Origin: Prunus persica
Taxonomy: Eukaryota; Streptophyta; Magnoliopsida; Rosales; Rosaceae
NCBI RefSeq assembly: GCF_000346465.2
Contig: NC_034010.1
Location: 20,738,335-20,802,334 of the forward strand
Direction: 5' to 3'
Length of the DNA: 64,000 nt
Within the stretch, counting starts at the first letter, position 1; the number at the start of each line of letters is the position of its first letter. Below are positions 25,523 through 37,609 of this stretch, one piece after another. Under the pieces are notes generated by a model. The model was given only the letters and a program-made list of their open reading frames with translations, was not told where the DNA came from and searched no databases. A program made the translations under genes and the position numbers.

Positions 25523-27383
25523 TCATGAAGACTCCACTTTGACTGCGGCAGGAGGATCCATCCACTTCCAAACAGAAAGGAGACCAGTTGCATCCCCACT
25601 GAAGAATAGTCCTCCAGGTCCTACCTCGACGGTCCGAACTTCTTGTTTTGCAAATAATCTGCCTCTTTCAGCGAAAGACGGCAGTTCATATATGCGGACA
25701 GAATTATCATTGCAAGATGAAAGCAAGATTGGCTTGCTTTCTGGGTCTGTCATACCGGCAAGATCAAGAACACCGTGCTCTTCATTGTGTGTGTAGGTCA
25801 CTTCCAAACCGCCTCCTTCAGTGGCAGCCCACACCTTTATCGTGTCGTCCAGTGAGCATGAGAGCAAGAACTGATCCCAGCAAAGAAGAGACATCACCGC
25901 ACCAGAATGCCCATTTAGTGTCAGAACACCCTGCAAAGTATAAAGGTCCCACACCTGAAACAAAAAGAACATTACAGTAAATTACACGAGGAATTTGAAT
26001 ACAGAAGCACTTCATAATCAGATCATTGGAATTTTCTTTATTAAAATAAAAACACCACAAAAACAAACTAAAACAGAATAAATCATTTTGCTCTTTTGTA
26101 AATGGGGAAGAGGACATATAGTAGACACTGACAAAACTTGTTTGTAGATTCCACAAACTTACCTTAATTGTATGGTCCACAGAACCCGAGTAAAGCCTGT
26201 TGCGCCCAACAGTCAAACATACCACAGCACCAGTGTGGCCTTTCAGAATTGCAGCAGGCTGAAATGGCGGATTAGTTTCAGTGCTACCTTTCCACACACA
26301 TATATCACCATTCTGCAACATTAAAAGAAACCGATAAATCAATTGAAAACGGTGCACTATGAATAAAGGGAGGAACATACATCCTAAAAGCCCAGCTATG
26401 AAATAATTAGGAAGGCGGCAGAATTGTTAGGCTCTTTACCTGTGTCCCAGCGAAAAGCATTGCATCACCAACCACCATTGCATGTACTTGGCCAACAGGT
26501 CCATCCAGGTTGAATTCAGAATTTGTCTCAGTATTCCAAACCTGCAACATCAAGCACAATCAGCATACATACTGAAGTTGAACCAACCAAGCTACTAAAA
26601 AAATGAGCTCCAGTTACAACAATGAAATACCTTAACAAGATTTGGTACACCAGCAAAAACCCATGGGCCCTCACTAATTAAAGAACCTGCTTCACCACCA
26701 AGATCAATCACACTGCCACATTCACCAGTATGGCAGTCCCAAACTCTAGCTGTTCCATCTTTACTGGTTGAATAAAGCTTGTTAGTTCGTTCAGGAAGGG
26801 CAATACCAGTGATAGCCTGTTAACATAAATTTCACAATTATTATGATTGTACAAACTCGGAAATAAAGAGGAACAGAACAAATTAAAAAAGAAAACATAC
26901 TTCGAAAATTAAAAATACCTTCGTGTGCCCTTGGAGCTTTGCTAACATGGAGAATCCCTCACCACGGAACCAGTTATGCAAATACAGGCATCGATCACCT
27001 TTCACACAATTTCCATTAACCCAGAACTTGCAGACATTTTTCTGAGTAGGATTGCTTTTGTGGGCAGCATTGCTTTTCTGAGGAGCATTGATTTTCTGAG
27101 GAGCATTGCTTTTCTGAGGCGCATTGCTTTTCTGAGTAGCATTGCATGCATTGCCCTTTCCCGTGGCAGTTCCGTCCTTCGTCCAAAGAAGAGACCACTT
27201 CTTTGAAATTTGAGGGTTCATGGATGAAGGCGGTGCATCTGCGTGCAGGAATCGACAGAATTCCCTTGTGCACCTTCCAGCAGCCCAAAAGGCGCAAACA
27301 GTTTTTGAAGGTCCTCCTGCTGGTCGAGCATAAACTGATCTTTCTGGTCTAGTGGTGTGCCTCCTCACTACCTTAGTGGCCAT
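25523..27383 (-). CDS. CCCH zinc finger/WD40 repeat protein, ZFWD type, copy B
   Basis: Five phase-0 exons: 27383-26919, 26816-26631, 26541-26440, 26312-26163 and 25954-25523, giving 444 aa. It is a close tandem paralogue of copy A with the same two CCCH fingers and WD40 blocks. The first exon is 42 bp shorter because the hexapeptide array has fewer units, and the last exon is one codon longer (PPAAVKVESS against PPAVKVESS). There are no stops or frameshifts and all splice sites are kept, so the copy looks functional. The ATG again follows a TATAG acceptor with one base between. The same TATA box is at 28091-28101. Both copies probably bind RNA through the fingers and protein partners through the propeller. 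Confidence 0.92.
27048..27146. repeat. 18-bp coding minisatellite in ZFWD copy B
   Basis: About five imperfect units of the same 18-bp repeat as in copy A, coding for KSNAPQ-like hexapeptides. Confidence 0.82.
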
Positions 27384-29156
27384 ACTATACACACAAATTT
27401 AGAAACCAATAAGAAATCGCACTGACAAAGCCTCGAAGAACACCCACCAAAAGGGAAACCCTAACTATCAACACAACCCAGATTCTCAAATTCCAATATT
27501 TCGCCAATCTTCCAATAACCCTAAAAATTTACGAAACCCGATAAGCCTTGAAATCCAATTCGATGTACGATCACCCTCTAAGAATCGAGAAACTAGCGAT
27601 GGCGGATTTTTCAAATCCTTTAAATCAATTCGAAAACTTTTCAAACAAACCAGTCACCGATCCCGAGGCGTATCCTAAACAACAATAAAAGTAACACTAA
27701 AATCGAAACCCTAAATATCCAGCTTGAGCGTGCTGTATCAAACCCATAACCAAAAACCATTATCCTCGTGAAAGAAGCGCGTTCGGCGAAAAAAATAGCC
27801 TCTTGGGTATGAATTAAAGGTCGAAAAGTAACAAAACCCTAGAAGGAACAATGCGATTGCAGAGACGCGTGAAGAGAAGAAGCAAACCTGATCGATTCGA
27901 TTGGGCGAGAGCTTTGAGCTTTGAAGCGATTTGATTACCGTTTGGACTGATTTCGAAACACAGTCAATCCAAATGGACGAACGATCAAAGAGAAAGAAAA
28001 CGATCACGGAGAAAGAAAGAAAATGCCTTTTGCTTTCGTTGCGATTGAAAGCCTAATTGTAAGGATCACACTGTCTTGGAGCTCCGCTTGTATATATATA
28101 GTTAGCGTAGGCTGAACTTTCCGACTGGCGCCAGGAAAGATGTATTGCGTTTGTCAGACGCGGTGATCGTAGAACTCATTGTGACCGTTCGATATGAATC
28201 AACTAGTCCTGGCCGTTGATCTATTTATTTTTGTCCTTTTTTCTCTTTATTTTTAAACCAAACTAGCTTTCGGACCACCAAAAAAAAAAAAAATTGTTAA
28301 AAAGAGCAAATTTTTTGTTTGAAATTATCTAAAACATTTACACCCGTGCCTGTGGATAATCATAAAGCAAAAATATAGTGGATCATTGTGCTAGTGTTTG
28401 ATAAAATAAAAATATTTAAACTCAAGGAGTTAAAAGGTTTATTTGTTTCGAGAGAATTGATATGTAAGTCAACTAAATTTAGTCTTGTGGAAAAAGAGTT
28501 TGACTTGAATATCAATGGTTTCAGGTTTGAAACCATCTTGATACCTTCTAAACTTTGGCAAAAAAAATATAGAGATTTAGATAACATTACAAAATTAAAT
28601 TATTTATTTAAACTATTATAATTCATTGCCGAAAATAAATTGAGAAAAAAGAAGAAGAAGAAGAAAACATCCTTGTGTATAGTTAAATTCATTTAAAAAA
28701 CACTTAATCTAGTTTTATCAAATCCATTCAATCAAATGTTGTCTAACTTTTTCTTTGATACTCCATCCAAATGTAGTGAGTTTGATGTAAAAAAGAAAAA
28801 GAAAAAAAAAGTACATTTGTGTTTTAATTTTAGTTTGAAAAAGTAGCATATTGAAGATGTAACTTAAAAATAAATTCATATTCTTTTTTATTTTATGTTA
28901 CAAACAAATTCAAATGATCCTTTGTTTGTGTTGATCTCAAACATTAGAAAAGGAGAGGATTGAGCTTTGACACAAAACTTGGATGATAAGAAAGATCTGG
29001 ACTGGGAAAATAGGTCAAAACGTGAACTTGTGCTTTAGAAATGTAATTGTGATGGCTTGAGAGTTAAGTTGGAACTTGGAAGTATGATGTTAGCTAACCT
29101 AAGCTTAGAATGAAAAAAAAAGAAACTCAAGGTTGAAATTTGTTGCTAAATATACT
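27384..29156. promoter_or_regulatory. 5' UTR intron and promoter of ZFWD copy B, then spacer
   Basis: The 5' UTR intron corresponds to about 27887-27385. A TATA box lies at 28091-28101 (minus strand). Homology to unit A ends near 28600. From there to 29156 is AT-rich spacer and the EXS gene 3' UTR; I see no gene. Confidence 0.55.
28091..28101 (-). promoter_or_regulatory. TATA box of ZFWD copy B
   Basis: CTATATATATA on the minus strand, in the same relative place as the copy A element. Confidence 0.58.
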
Positions 29157-32100
29157 CTATACAATGTGGTTGTTGGTTTCAAGTAACATCTCTTCTTCTG
29201 CTTGGATGCCAGTCATGGGAAGAAGCTGATCAAGGCTTGACCTGTTAATCTTATTCCACTCATTTTCAACCCGAAAAAATATCCATTGAAAGCGCCGAAG
29301 AATCTCCAATGCAGTGATTGTAAACACCGTCAAGTAGTTGTGACGGAGATGAGAAGACAATTTGTACGTCCATGTGCATCGCAGAACCAGGTTGCTTCCT
29401 ATTACCCAGAAATACACCTGCATTATGAAAGGGAGATAACATCTCCAGTAAAAGCTCTGTCCACCGGCACGTAACGGTGTCTAACTCACTAACCCCTTAC
29501 CCATTTTCGTCCATAGAACATGTTCGAAAGCATACTCGATCTGCTGAACTTGAAAATCCGAGAGAAACCACTGTCAAGCAAGGGGTACAGTTGAGATTGA
29601 AGTGAGAAGATAATATAAAGGCTTCAAAATGGTTGAGAAAATAAACATACCTCAAGTCCCAATCTCGAGCTATATCCCAGTAGAAGGAATAGAGAGAGTT
29701 AACAGCACTTGACAGAAGCCAAAGTGGGGAGTAGAAGTTTGTCCACCTATCAGGGAAGACATGATATTTGAGGGCCGAAAGAAAAATCACTGGGACCGCA
29801 GTCGAATATTTTAAAGCTGAAAAGAAGAGTTGTATGGTGTTAAAAAGATATGACAGTGTTAGCAGAAAAAGAAAGTAGAGCTGAGGTAACTATATTTCAA
29901 GCTTGGTTGCAATTTATCTGAAAAAAAAAAAGGGAAGCCAGAGCACTTAACAATTCACTAGAATCACAACTATAGATAACAAGCACTCAAACTACTAAGA
30001 GCTATTACCATTGAAAAGGGTTGTCTTTTCTTTTGTATCCTTGAATTGACGAAGACATTGAAATAAACGGCAAAGATAAGGAAAAACAAGCACTAGAGGG
30101 ATTGCAATTGAGTGGCTGCCACAAACTGAATCAGCTTCAAGCCAGGCGATAGTGGCAACCTGCATAATAAAAGAAATCTCATCTTAATTATATCTGCTAG
30201 ATCTGGAGAAAATTCACACATATAGCCCAAAGGCTAAAATCAAAGAAATACCAACTTCTAGTAAATTTAGCAAAGACTTATGGTAAAAGGATACAGGAGA
30301 GAATTGGACTTGCAGATGGACAAGTCCATTCATAAACGATGCAGAAACACGAATCAGAACTCTAGATATTAAAAGAGGAATGGAAGAATAATCCTCCCAA
30401 AAGAACCAAGGTTAGTTGGATTTTGACAATTGACATGCATAAGGAATGAATTCTATGCTAGAACAATACCTGCCTATGAACCATTCTACAAACCGAACGT
30501 TCCAAATCAGAAAACACCTGTATCCAATTAATAATTAACAATCAAAAGAAAAAGGATGGATAAATGCAATTAATCTTCTAAGAACCAAATTATTTCAACA
30601 GTAACACTCTGAAGGTTAGATGAGAGATTGGAAAGTAGCAACTTAGATTAAACACAATATGTTAAATATTAAATTGACAGAGTGATGGATCAAAGAGAAA
30701 CATGTGATGGTTTTTAGACAATTACTATAAGAGGCATAGATTCATACCTTTGCCATAGAAGTAAGGATATCAGCCAAAAAAAAGTCGGGAAATGATATTG
30801 CCTGCATTTTGTAAAGATCAAGTTCATTTAAGTGACAAAAAATATTAGCACTATGAATTTCATCCACCAGAAGGCCAAAATATCCATGTGTTGACCCATG
30901 CTGTTTTGAATAGTTACAGCTTTTTTACCCCTCTGATTTCCTCTAATAAGTTTTCCTTGGTGGATTATAAGCACACAATTAAAAGATCAAATACTTATTG
31001 TACTTGTGCACCCAAAAAGCAAAATAAAACTTGTCAATTTGAAGGAACCTCAAATTTTTAACTTATGCAATCTTGTCAAACTTCGAGTACTATTAAGTCC
31101 TGAGGGAAGACATGCAAGCACAACAGATACAAGCTACATGACAAACACTTGCCTGCAATGGAAGAGCTATCCTCCATAGCGTCCTTAACAAGAGGTAACG
31201 AGATGACAAATAGAAAATATCAAAGGGGGATATCAGAACCATAGCAACAGCAATATACAGGGATACCTGCAACAAGTATATAGACCACTTAGAAACATTT
31301 ATCTGATGTGGAAAATAGAATGTCTAGGCTAGTGACGCATGATTCTAATACCATAAAACAGAGGCACATAAAATACATACAAAAGAACATATATTTGTAA
31401 ATTGTACAGCATGATGTAGAGAATTTGCTGCATCACACAGATTCCTAAGACATAATAGCAGACAGTATCTCAAATAAAAAAACCATGAGAGTGATCAATA
31501 TCTCATACACATCAAAATATTAGAGCAAGGTAAAACAAAAACCAATGAGAACTACTGTCGTAATCATGCAATCAAAATTCAAGGAAACCAAATCTAGAAG
31601 CAAGTTTAAGAGACAAGGCGGATAATACACCGGTTGTAATGCTGCCAATGATACATTTCCATTGGAGTAAAAATAAAGGTATGCGGTCATGCTAGTAGGG
31701 ACAATGATTGTCATCCAAGTGCTACACTGCATATAACAAAACCGAACAATTAGAAGCTCAGCACCAGGAAGGTAAAAGGAGAAAAAGAAACATGCATTCT
31801 GAACTTCTGGTGATACTAATAAGGTCAATTGGGTTAAACATACAAGTATAGAGTAACTTACTTGACATAATAATAAGAAATGGAAACAAATATTAAATGA
31901 TGCAGTTCATGAATGGAAGAAGGGACAGATTGCTTTGAGAAAGTAATCACTTACGCGTCACAGGGAAAAAAGAAGGTCACTTATATGTGGTCACTTAGAC
32001 ATTGAGTAATTAATCTGGATTTGCAGTAATGGAATAATATTTTATGTATCTCATAATCGAGTGGTGTAAAGAGAAGAGGCCTAATATAAGGGTTTAGACG

Positions 32101-33219
32101 ACTTTGAAAGAGCAACTCAGCAGGCCTCTATCTTTTGCACAAGTGTGCACAAATCACATGGGGTAGCAAGGATCTGCCTTGGTGATGCACAAATTACATA
32201 TACATGCATACAAGTAACATGCACAAGCCCGTACATTGGAACACATGTGCATGCATATACAAATTGTCCATGTGTAAATCAAGAGTGAACAATTCCACCC
32301 GGCCTAAAATTATAGGCCTAATTCCTGAAAAACTTACCTTAACCTATTACTTTTTGTCGTAAAACTTACTGTGCACTATATTTCCATATTAAAGGCACCA
32401 TTCTTGGAACTAATGCATAAATCTTTAGAGAAATAGATTAAGATTGCCACGAGAAAGCTGGATAGGTGGAGGTTGCAAATTTTGTTTCTTGCATATAGAG
32501 GATCCAAAAAGGCCATTCAAATATTTAATCTCAGCATAAAATTTAATGTTTAATTACAGCCACAAAAGATAAAGAGACCACAGTACCTTCCATATTTCTT
32601 TGTGAGTGAGGTGATTTTGATCAAGATCAAATATTTTTGCATAACCAACATTGGACTGTGAAAAAACCCATAAGTTAACTCCCCAGAGCCAAACCATCAA
32701 GGTCTGCAACAAAAAAGAAAAGAACTACAGATAAGCTGCTATAAAAATCTTTATCTGGAATTAATAAAAAAGAAAAAAAAGGAAAAAAACTAAAACTCAC
32801 CACTAGGAGGAGAGGGTTATAATACAAAAACACCTCATATAAGAACAAATTACGCAAATCTGCACTCATCCTCATGACAGAATCCCATCCAATCTGTTTG
32901 AAAAGAAGAATTCAAGTATAAGAACTAAATGATAAAATGTCTCACCAAACAATACCTTAAAAGTATCCATAACCTCCTAAAAGTATATCGAGAACAGAAG
33001 GATTAACACTGACCTTGCAACAACTGAATCCCCATATCATGAAAAGTAGTACCTGAAAGGTTAATTTGCTAAATGTTCAATAATAAAGATGAAGATCAAT
33101 GCTATAAGCTTGCAAATGACATAATTAAAAAAACAAAAGAAACCAACCTTGAACCTCCATAAAAAAGCTGGAGATGGAAATATTGCAGCACTATGTAGCT
33201 GTGAACTTGGACTCTTCAT
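29157..33219 (-). CDS. EXS (ERD1/XPR1/SYG1) domain membrane protein
   Basis: Twelve exons on the minus strand: 33219-33148, 33052-33014, 32893-32801, 32703-32587, 31726-31631, 31266-31153, 30801-30748, 30517-30470, 30159-30009, 29816-29651, 29570-29501 and 29417-29157, giving 426 aa. The protein is almost all EXS domain: several membrane helices, then SVCRMVHRQ, the FPYLCRLFQCLRQFKDT block, WDLSGFSRIFKFSR and the conserved C-terminal EILRRFQWIFFRVENEWNKI. There is no SPX domain, unlike PHO1/XPR1 phosphate exporters; yeast Erd1 (Golgi phosphate recycling and ER retention) has the same short form. I infer a Golgi or endomembrane role. The intron at 31152-30802 has a GC donor (CAG then GCAAGT). 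A non-coding first exon probably ends at a GTATGT donor near 33570. Confidence 0.9.
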
Positions 33220-34153
33220 CTCTTATGTGTTATATCCAGGGTCAGGTGTGCCTGAAAATTTTCTTATAAAATAAATAATCTAAAAAATGTTTTCAAATTA
33301 AGAAAAGCGAGACGAATTTATTACGACCCAAAATAAAAGGACATGGAGCTTCAGTATTAAAATGTTAGTCATGCACAAATCATATAATCTAACAACCATC
33401 TGCAACAACTTTATTTCTGAACCAACAAGATATGTAATTTACAGAAGCTACGAAAGTTGAACACAAAAGTACTGTTTAAGGTCAGAATTTCTATAAGTAT
33501 TAAGCTCAGCTAAAAAAGGCCATGTACGGACATATCGAACATGGCAAAGATCAGTACCAGAGACACATACCCTGAAACCCAGATAGAGAAATCGGCAAAA
33601 GTCACAAATTAACGATCACCCATCAGCATTCGGTCTCTAATGACCCCAAAAAAACCACAATGGCCTACTAAGAGAATGCAAGGCAATGTCTTTTCTTCTG
33701 GATAAATCACAGAATGTAATGCAATGTCGAAAATGGTTGCACATTTTTCTTCAGAACATTTATAAAAAAATAAAATTCAGTAACTACATTTTGAGCAAAA
33801 AAATTATAAGCTTGTCGCCAAATGAGATCATGCATGAGAACTTTCTGGATCAACTTGGAGGAAATTGGAAATGGGTAAGAACATATAAAATAAAAGCAAA
33901 CTAAAAATGATAATACCAGCTTCTTCTCACTGCATGAAATTTGGGTCCAAGTAAACAGGGATGATACATCCCCTCTGTTTTTGTCTTCTTCATTTTAGAG
34001 TAACACAGGCGCGGCACGTGGCCTCCAACATTTCGACGACACTAAATAGAACGAAACGACATAAAACACTTGAAGCTGCTATACTGCTAGTAAAACCCCA
34101 TTGTTTGCTCACTCTCAAAAACCAAGCACTCTCTCAGAGTGGCGCACACGGCA
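33220..34153. promoter_or_regulatory. Shared promoter region between EXS (-) and SDG40-like (+)
   Basis: The two ATGs are 935 bp apart and transcribed away from each other. The left part probably holds the 5' UTR intron (acceptor near 33254) and leader of the EXS gene, leaving about 500 bp for both promoters. A GC-richer patch with GGCGCGGCACGTGGCC-like sequence around 34007-34023 contains a CACGTG G-box. Confidence 0.5.
34012..34022. promoter_or_regulatory. G-box (CACGTG) in the divergent promoter
   Basis: A palindromic CACGTG within GGCACGTGGCC, about 135 bp upstream of the SDG40-like ATG. This is a common bZIP/bHLH binding core; function is inferred from position only. Confidence 0.45.
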
Positions 34154-37100
34154 ATGGCGAGCTCACTAGAAGAGGCCAAGCTCGAGAGGTTCCTCCAATG
34201 GTTACAGGTGACCATATGTTTGCATTCTAGTCTAAGCTTTCATCACTAACCAAATACTGCAACTTTGTTTTTGATCATTTGGGTTTTCGAATTCAGGTTA
34301 ATGGAGCGGAGTTACGTGGGTGCAAGATCAACTACTCTGATTCCAGCAAAGGGTTTGGCATTTTTTCGTCTAATGAAGTTTCTGATGGTAACCCAGCTCT
34401 TTCTTTTACGCATAAGTTATTGGGTTTTTGTTTATCTATGCTTTTACTCTTTTGGTTGTCTGAAAACTTCGAATTTGAGTGTCAGATAGTACGTTCTTTA
34501 AGAACCATACGGAAAAATAAACCAAAGCATTTGATTTCATGGGTCTTGGGTTGGACAAACCTTATCAACTAGTACTTCAACTCAATTTTGGGCAATTTGA
34601 TCAAATATGTTTGATATGTAAACATGGACATAAGTTCTTAACCTGAAAGAAACGGGTTAGAGTCTATCTGACTTGAGCAACATGAGGAGTTCGATTTAAA
34701 CAGTAAGTATTTCATGTTTTATATGGTTATTTGTCTAAATTATTTACAGATACAACTTATATACAACAAGTTACTTTTGTTTAAATTAGTTATTGAAGAT
34801 TTTTCTTTAAGTTTTTTTGTGCAATCTGCTTAAGATACTTTGATTTGGGCAACCCGAGAACTTACTTGGGAAAACATATGCGAACCCCCCAGGAACTCTG
34901 TTCCTTGGGCAAGCATGGACATATCTCCTAATTCGGCCAACCCACTCACGTCCACCCTAGTTAAGAATCCATGGGTAAAATATGTCCCAATAAAACCACG
35001 CTGTAAGAAAAGGGTCCCAAAATTTTCACATACTAGTTTAAGATGTTCTCTCCGTTTTTAAATGTGCAACATTCTAGGTTGTGACACTCCGAGAATTAGA
35101 GCATAATTTTGATTTATTTTTTGAAATAATTTCAGGGGTTCTATTAGTTGTTCCTCTGGATTTAGCAATAACTCCAATGAGAGTTTTGCAAGATCCTCTT
35201 CTTGGACCAGAATGTAGAGCAATGTTTGAGGAAGGAGATGTAGATGATAGGTTCTTGATGATTTTGTTTCTAACAGTGGAGCGTGTCCGCAAGAATTCTT
35301 CTTGGAAGCCGTATGTATAGAATGCATTTTGTTGAATGATCAATTACAAATTTTCTCGTTTCTTTGTTGGCTGAGCTTCACTTGGGATAACATCAGGTAT
35401 CTTGATATGCTTCCGACTACTTTTGGCAATCCACTATGGTTTACTGATGATGAGCTTTTGGAGCTAAAAGGGACAACATTGTATAGAGCAACTGAATTGC
35501 AGGTAAAAGATTTTTGGGCATCTGGCCATGACATTTAAACACTAACATGTGTAGATTGTATACATGTACATGCTGTATAATGTGGAAAATTCCATGCAAT
35601 GATGGTTCATTATGGTCTTCTAAGATGATGAAGGGTATAGATGAATCGGGCTTTCTGGTAACAATTGTAGTTTTTGTGATGCTGCCGTTTGTGGGGGCTT
35701 TCAGATTGAACCTGATTGATATTCATGCTTAAAATTACTTCTATGTGGTTTCACCCTAAGCTCATTAGGCTTCCCAGCATACCAAAGCTAGCTTTGTTTT
35801 ATGTGGTTTTACAAAGCATCTAATTATTTAGTTTTGTCAAATATGGTTTAAGTAGTTTATCTTCTTTGTGTAGTATATGTGACCAAAGACAGGTTTATCT
35901 TACAGAAGAAAAGCTTGCGGTCTTTATATGATGGTAAACTGAAGACTCTGGTGGAGAAATTGTTAACTCTGGATGCGGATTTAGAAAGGTGGGTCAGAAA
36001 ATAGAATTTTTTTTTTCCCTTATAATTATCAAAGGAGAATGAAATTAGTAGGTCCTATCAAGTCATTTACATAATATATGTTTCTTACTAGATTTTCAGG
36101 GCATGTAAATATTTATTTCAGCAATCACAGAGGTACTCTATGACATGAATGATTAGTTTAGTAATAATTAATTTTATACCTTTTGTTCATTTTGTTAGAA
36201 ATTCCAATACTAATGTTCTAATTATCCTGCATCGTTCTCCATTTGAGCTTCTTGGTAAGCACTTAGAATAAAGTTAAAGGTTTGTGCAAATCTTTTCTTG
36301 TGGTGATTGTTCTGTCTTGTGACTTGTCCTAATTAATGTTTGGATCAATAAATAAACTGCTGATGCTGAAATTATGTGAAAACATTATTCAGATTTTTTT
36401 AATAATAAAGTTGGATACTCAGACTTTGGACCACAATTTCTCATGGAGTCTCTCCAGTTGGTGGACCTATGTAGTTTCATTATAGAGTAATCAGGTGTCT
36501 GTGTGCTCGTGCTGCTTTTATATGAACTGAACCTTCTCTTTAAATTTAATGGTCCAAACTCTTGAAGTCTGGTATTTGATGGCGGAATGTCCATCTTTTT
36601 TTGCAAATAAGCTTTTATCTGACTTAGTAGTGAATAGTGTGTCATATAATCTTGATAGATGCTATCTAAAATTACATGTTGAACGACATTGTCGATAGTT
36701 GTATGCATTTTCAATATTACTGTGATTAGTTCCTGATCATATACAATACCTGTTGCTTCTTTTTCAGAGATGTGTGCTTTGAAGATTTCCTTTGGTAGGT
36801 ACCATCTTCGTGAATAATCTGATGATTTTTTTAATTGAATCCTCTTCTTCATTATGTCTGTTCATGGCACTCTACACCTTTGTTCCTTATGCTTCACAAT
36901 TGGCTGTCATGCTAGGGCAAATTCTTTGTTTTGGACCCGTGCTTTAAACATTCCCCTTCCCCATTCCTACGTATTTCCCCAAATTCAAGAAAACAAAAAT
37001 GATATTGCTTCAGATGGCAAAAATTCTGGGGTTTCTACTACTCATATTTGCATGGAAGAGTTGGTTAATGGAATGGATGAAAAAGGTAAAGTCATCTTTG

Positions 37101-37571
37101 GCTGATGCTTTATGAGAAATCTTCCAATATACTTTAATCATTAGATACTGGGTGCTTGATTCGGTATTTCATGATATAAAATGTTCCTATTCGTACTAAT
37201 AGTAGTACTTTCTCTAATTAGGATGTCAGGTTGAAGGGGTTGATATTCAAGTCAATGGAGTGACATCCACATCAAAACAAAAAGAGACTGTTTGGGTGGA
37301 GGGTCTTGTTCCTGGCATTGACTTTTGCAACCACGGTATGCTAGTTGCTTATCAAGTCTATGAAATTTTAGAAATTTTAATGTATTTTTTTTTTCTTTTC
37401 TGAAATCTACAATATTCTAATAACCTTTGTTCAAGGGTAAGCTCCTCTAAATCATGGAGCCCTTGTAGTAGTTCAACTCATTTGATTCTAGCGAATAGCA
37501 ACTTGTTTCGTTGTCTTATTTTACGTACCAGTATACCATGAAGCTTAGGATACTGATGGAACCATATCTTG

Positions 37572-37609
<38 letters not shown>

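Larger units (their letters stand above)
24961..28600. repeat. Tandem duplication unit B (ZFWD gene copy B)
   Basis: The second unit of the direct duplication. Differences from unit A include a shorter minisatellite, an insertion of about 50 bp in the intron near 26036-26085, and indels near the left border. Confidence 0.85.

Noticed and set aside
36385..36852. 155-codon minus-strand frame
   Set aside because: It lies antisense to an SDG40-like intron and exon 6 with no domain. The composition is that of translated AT-rich intron.
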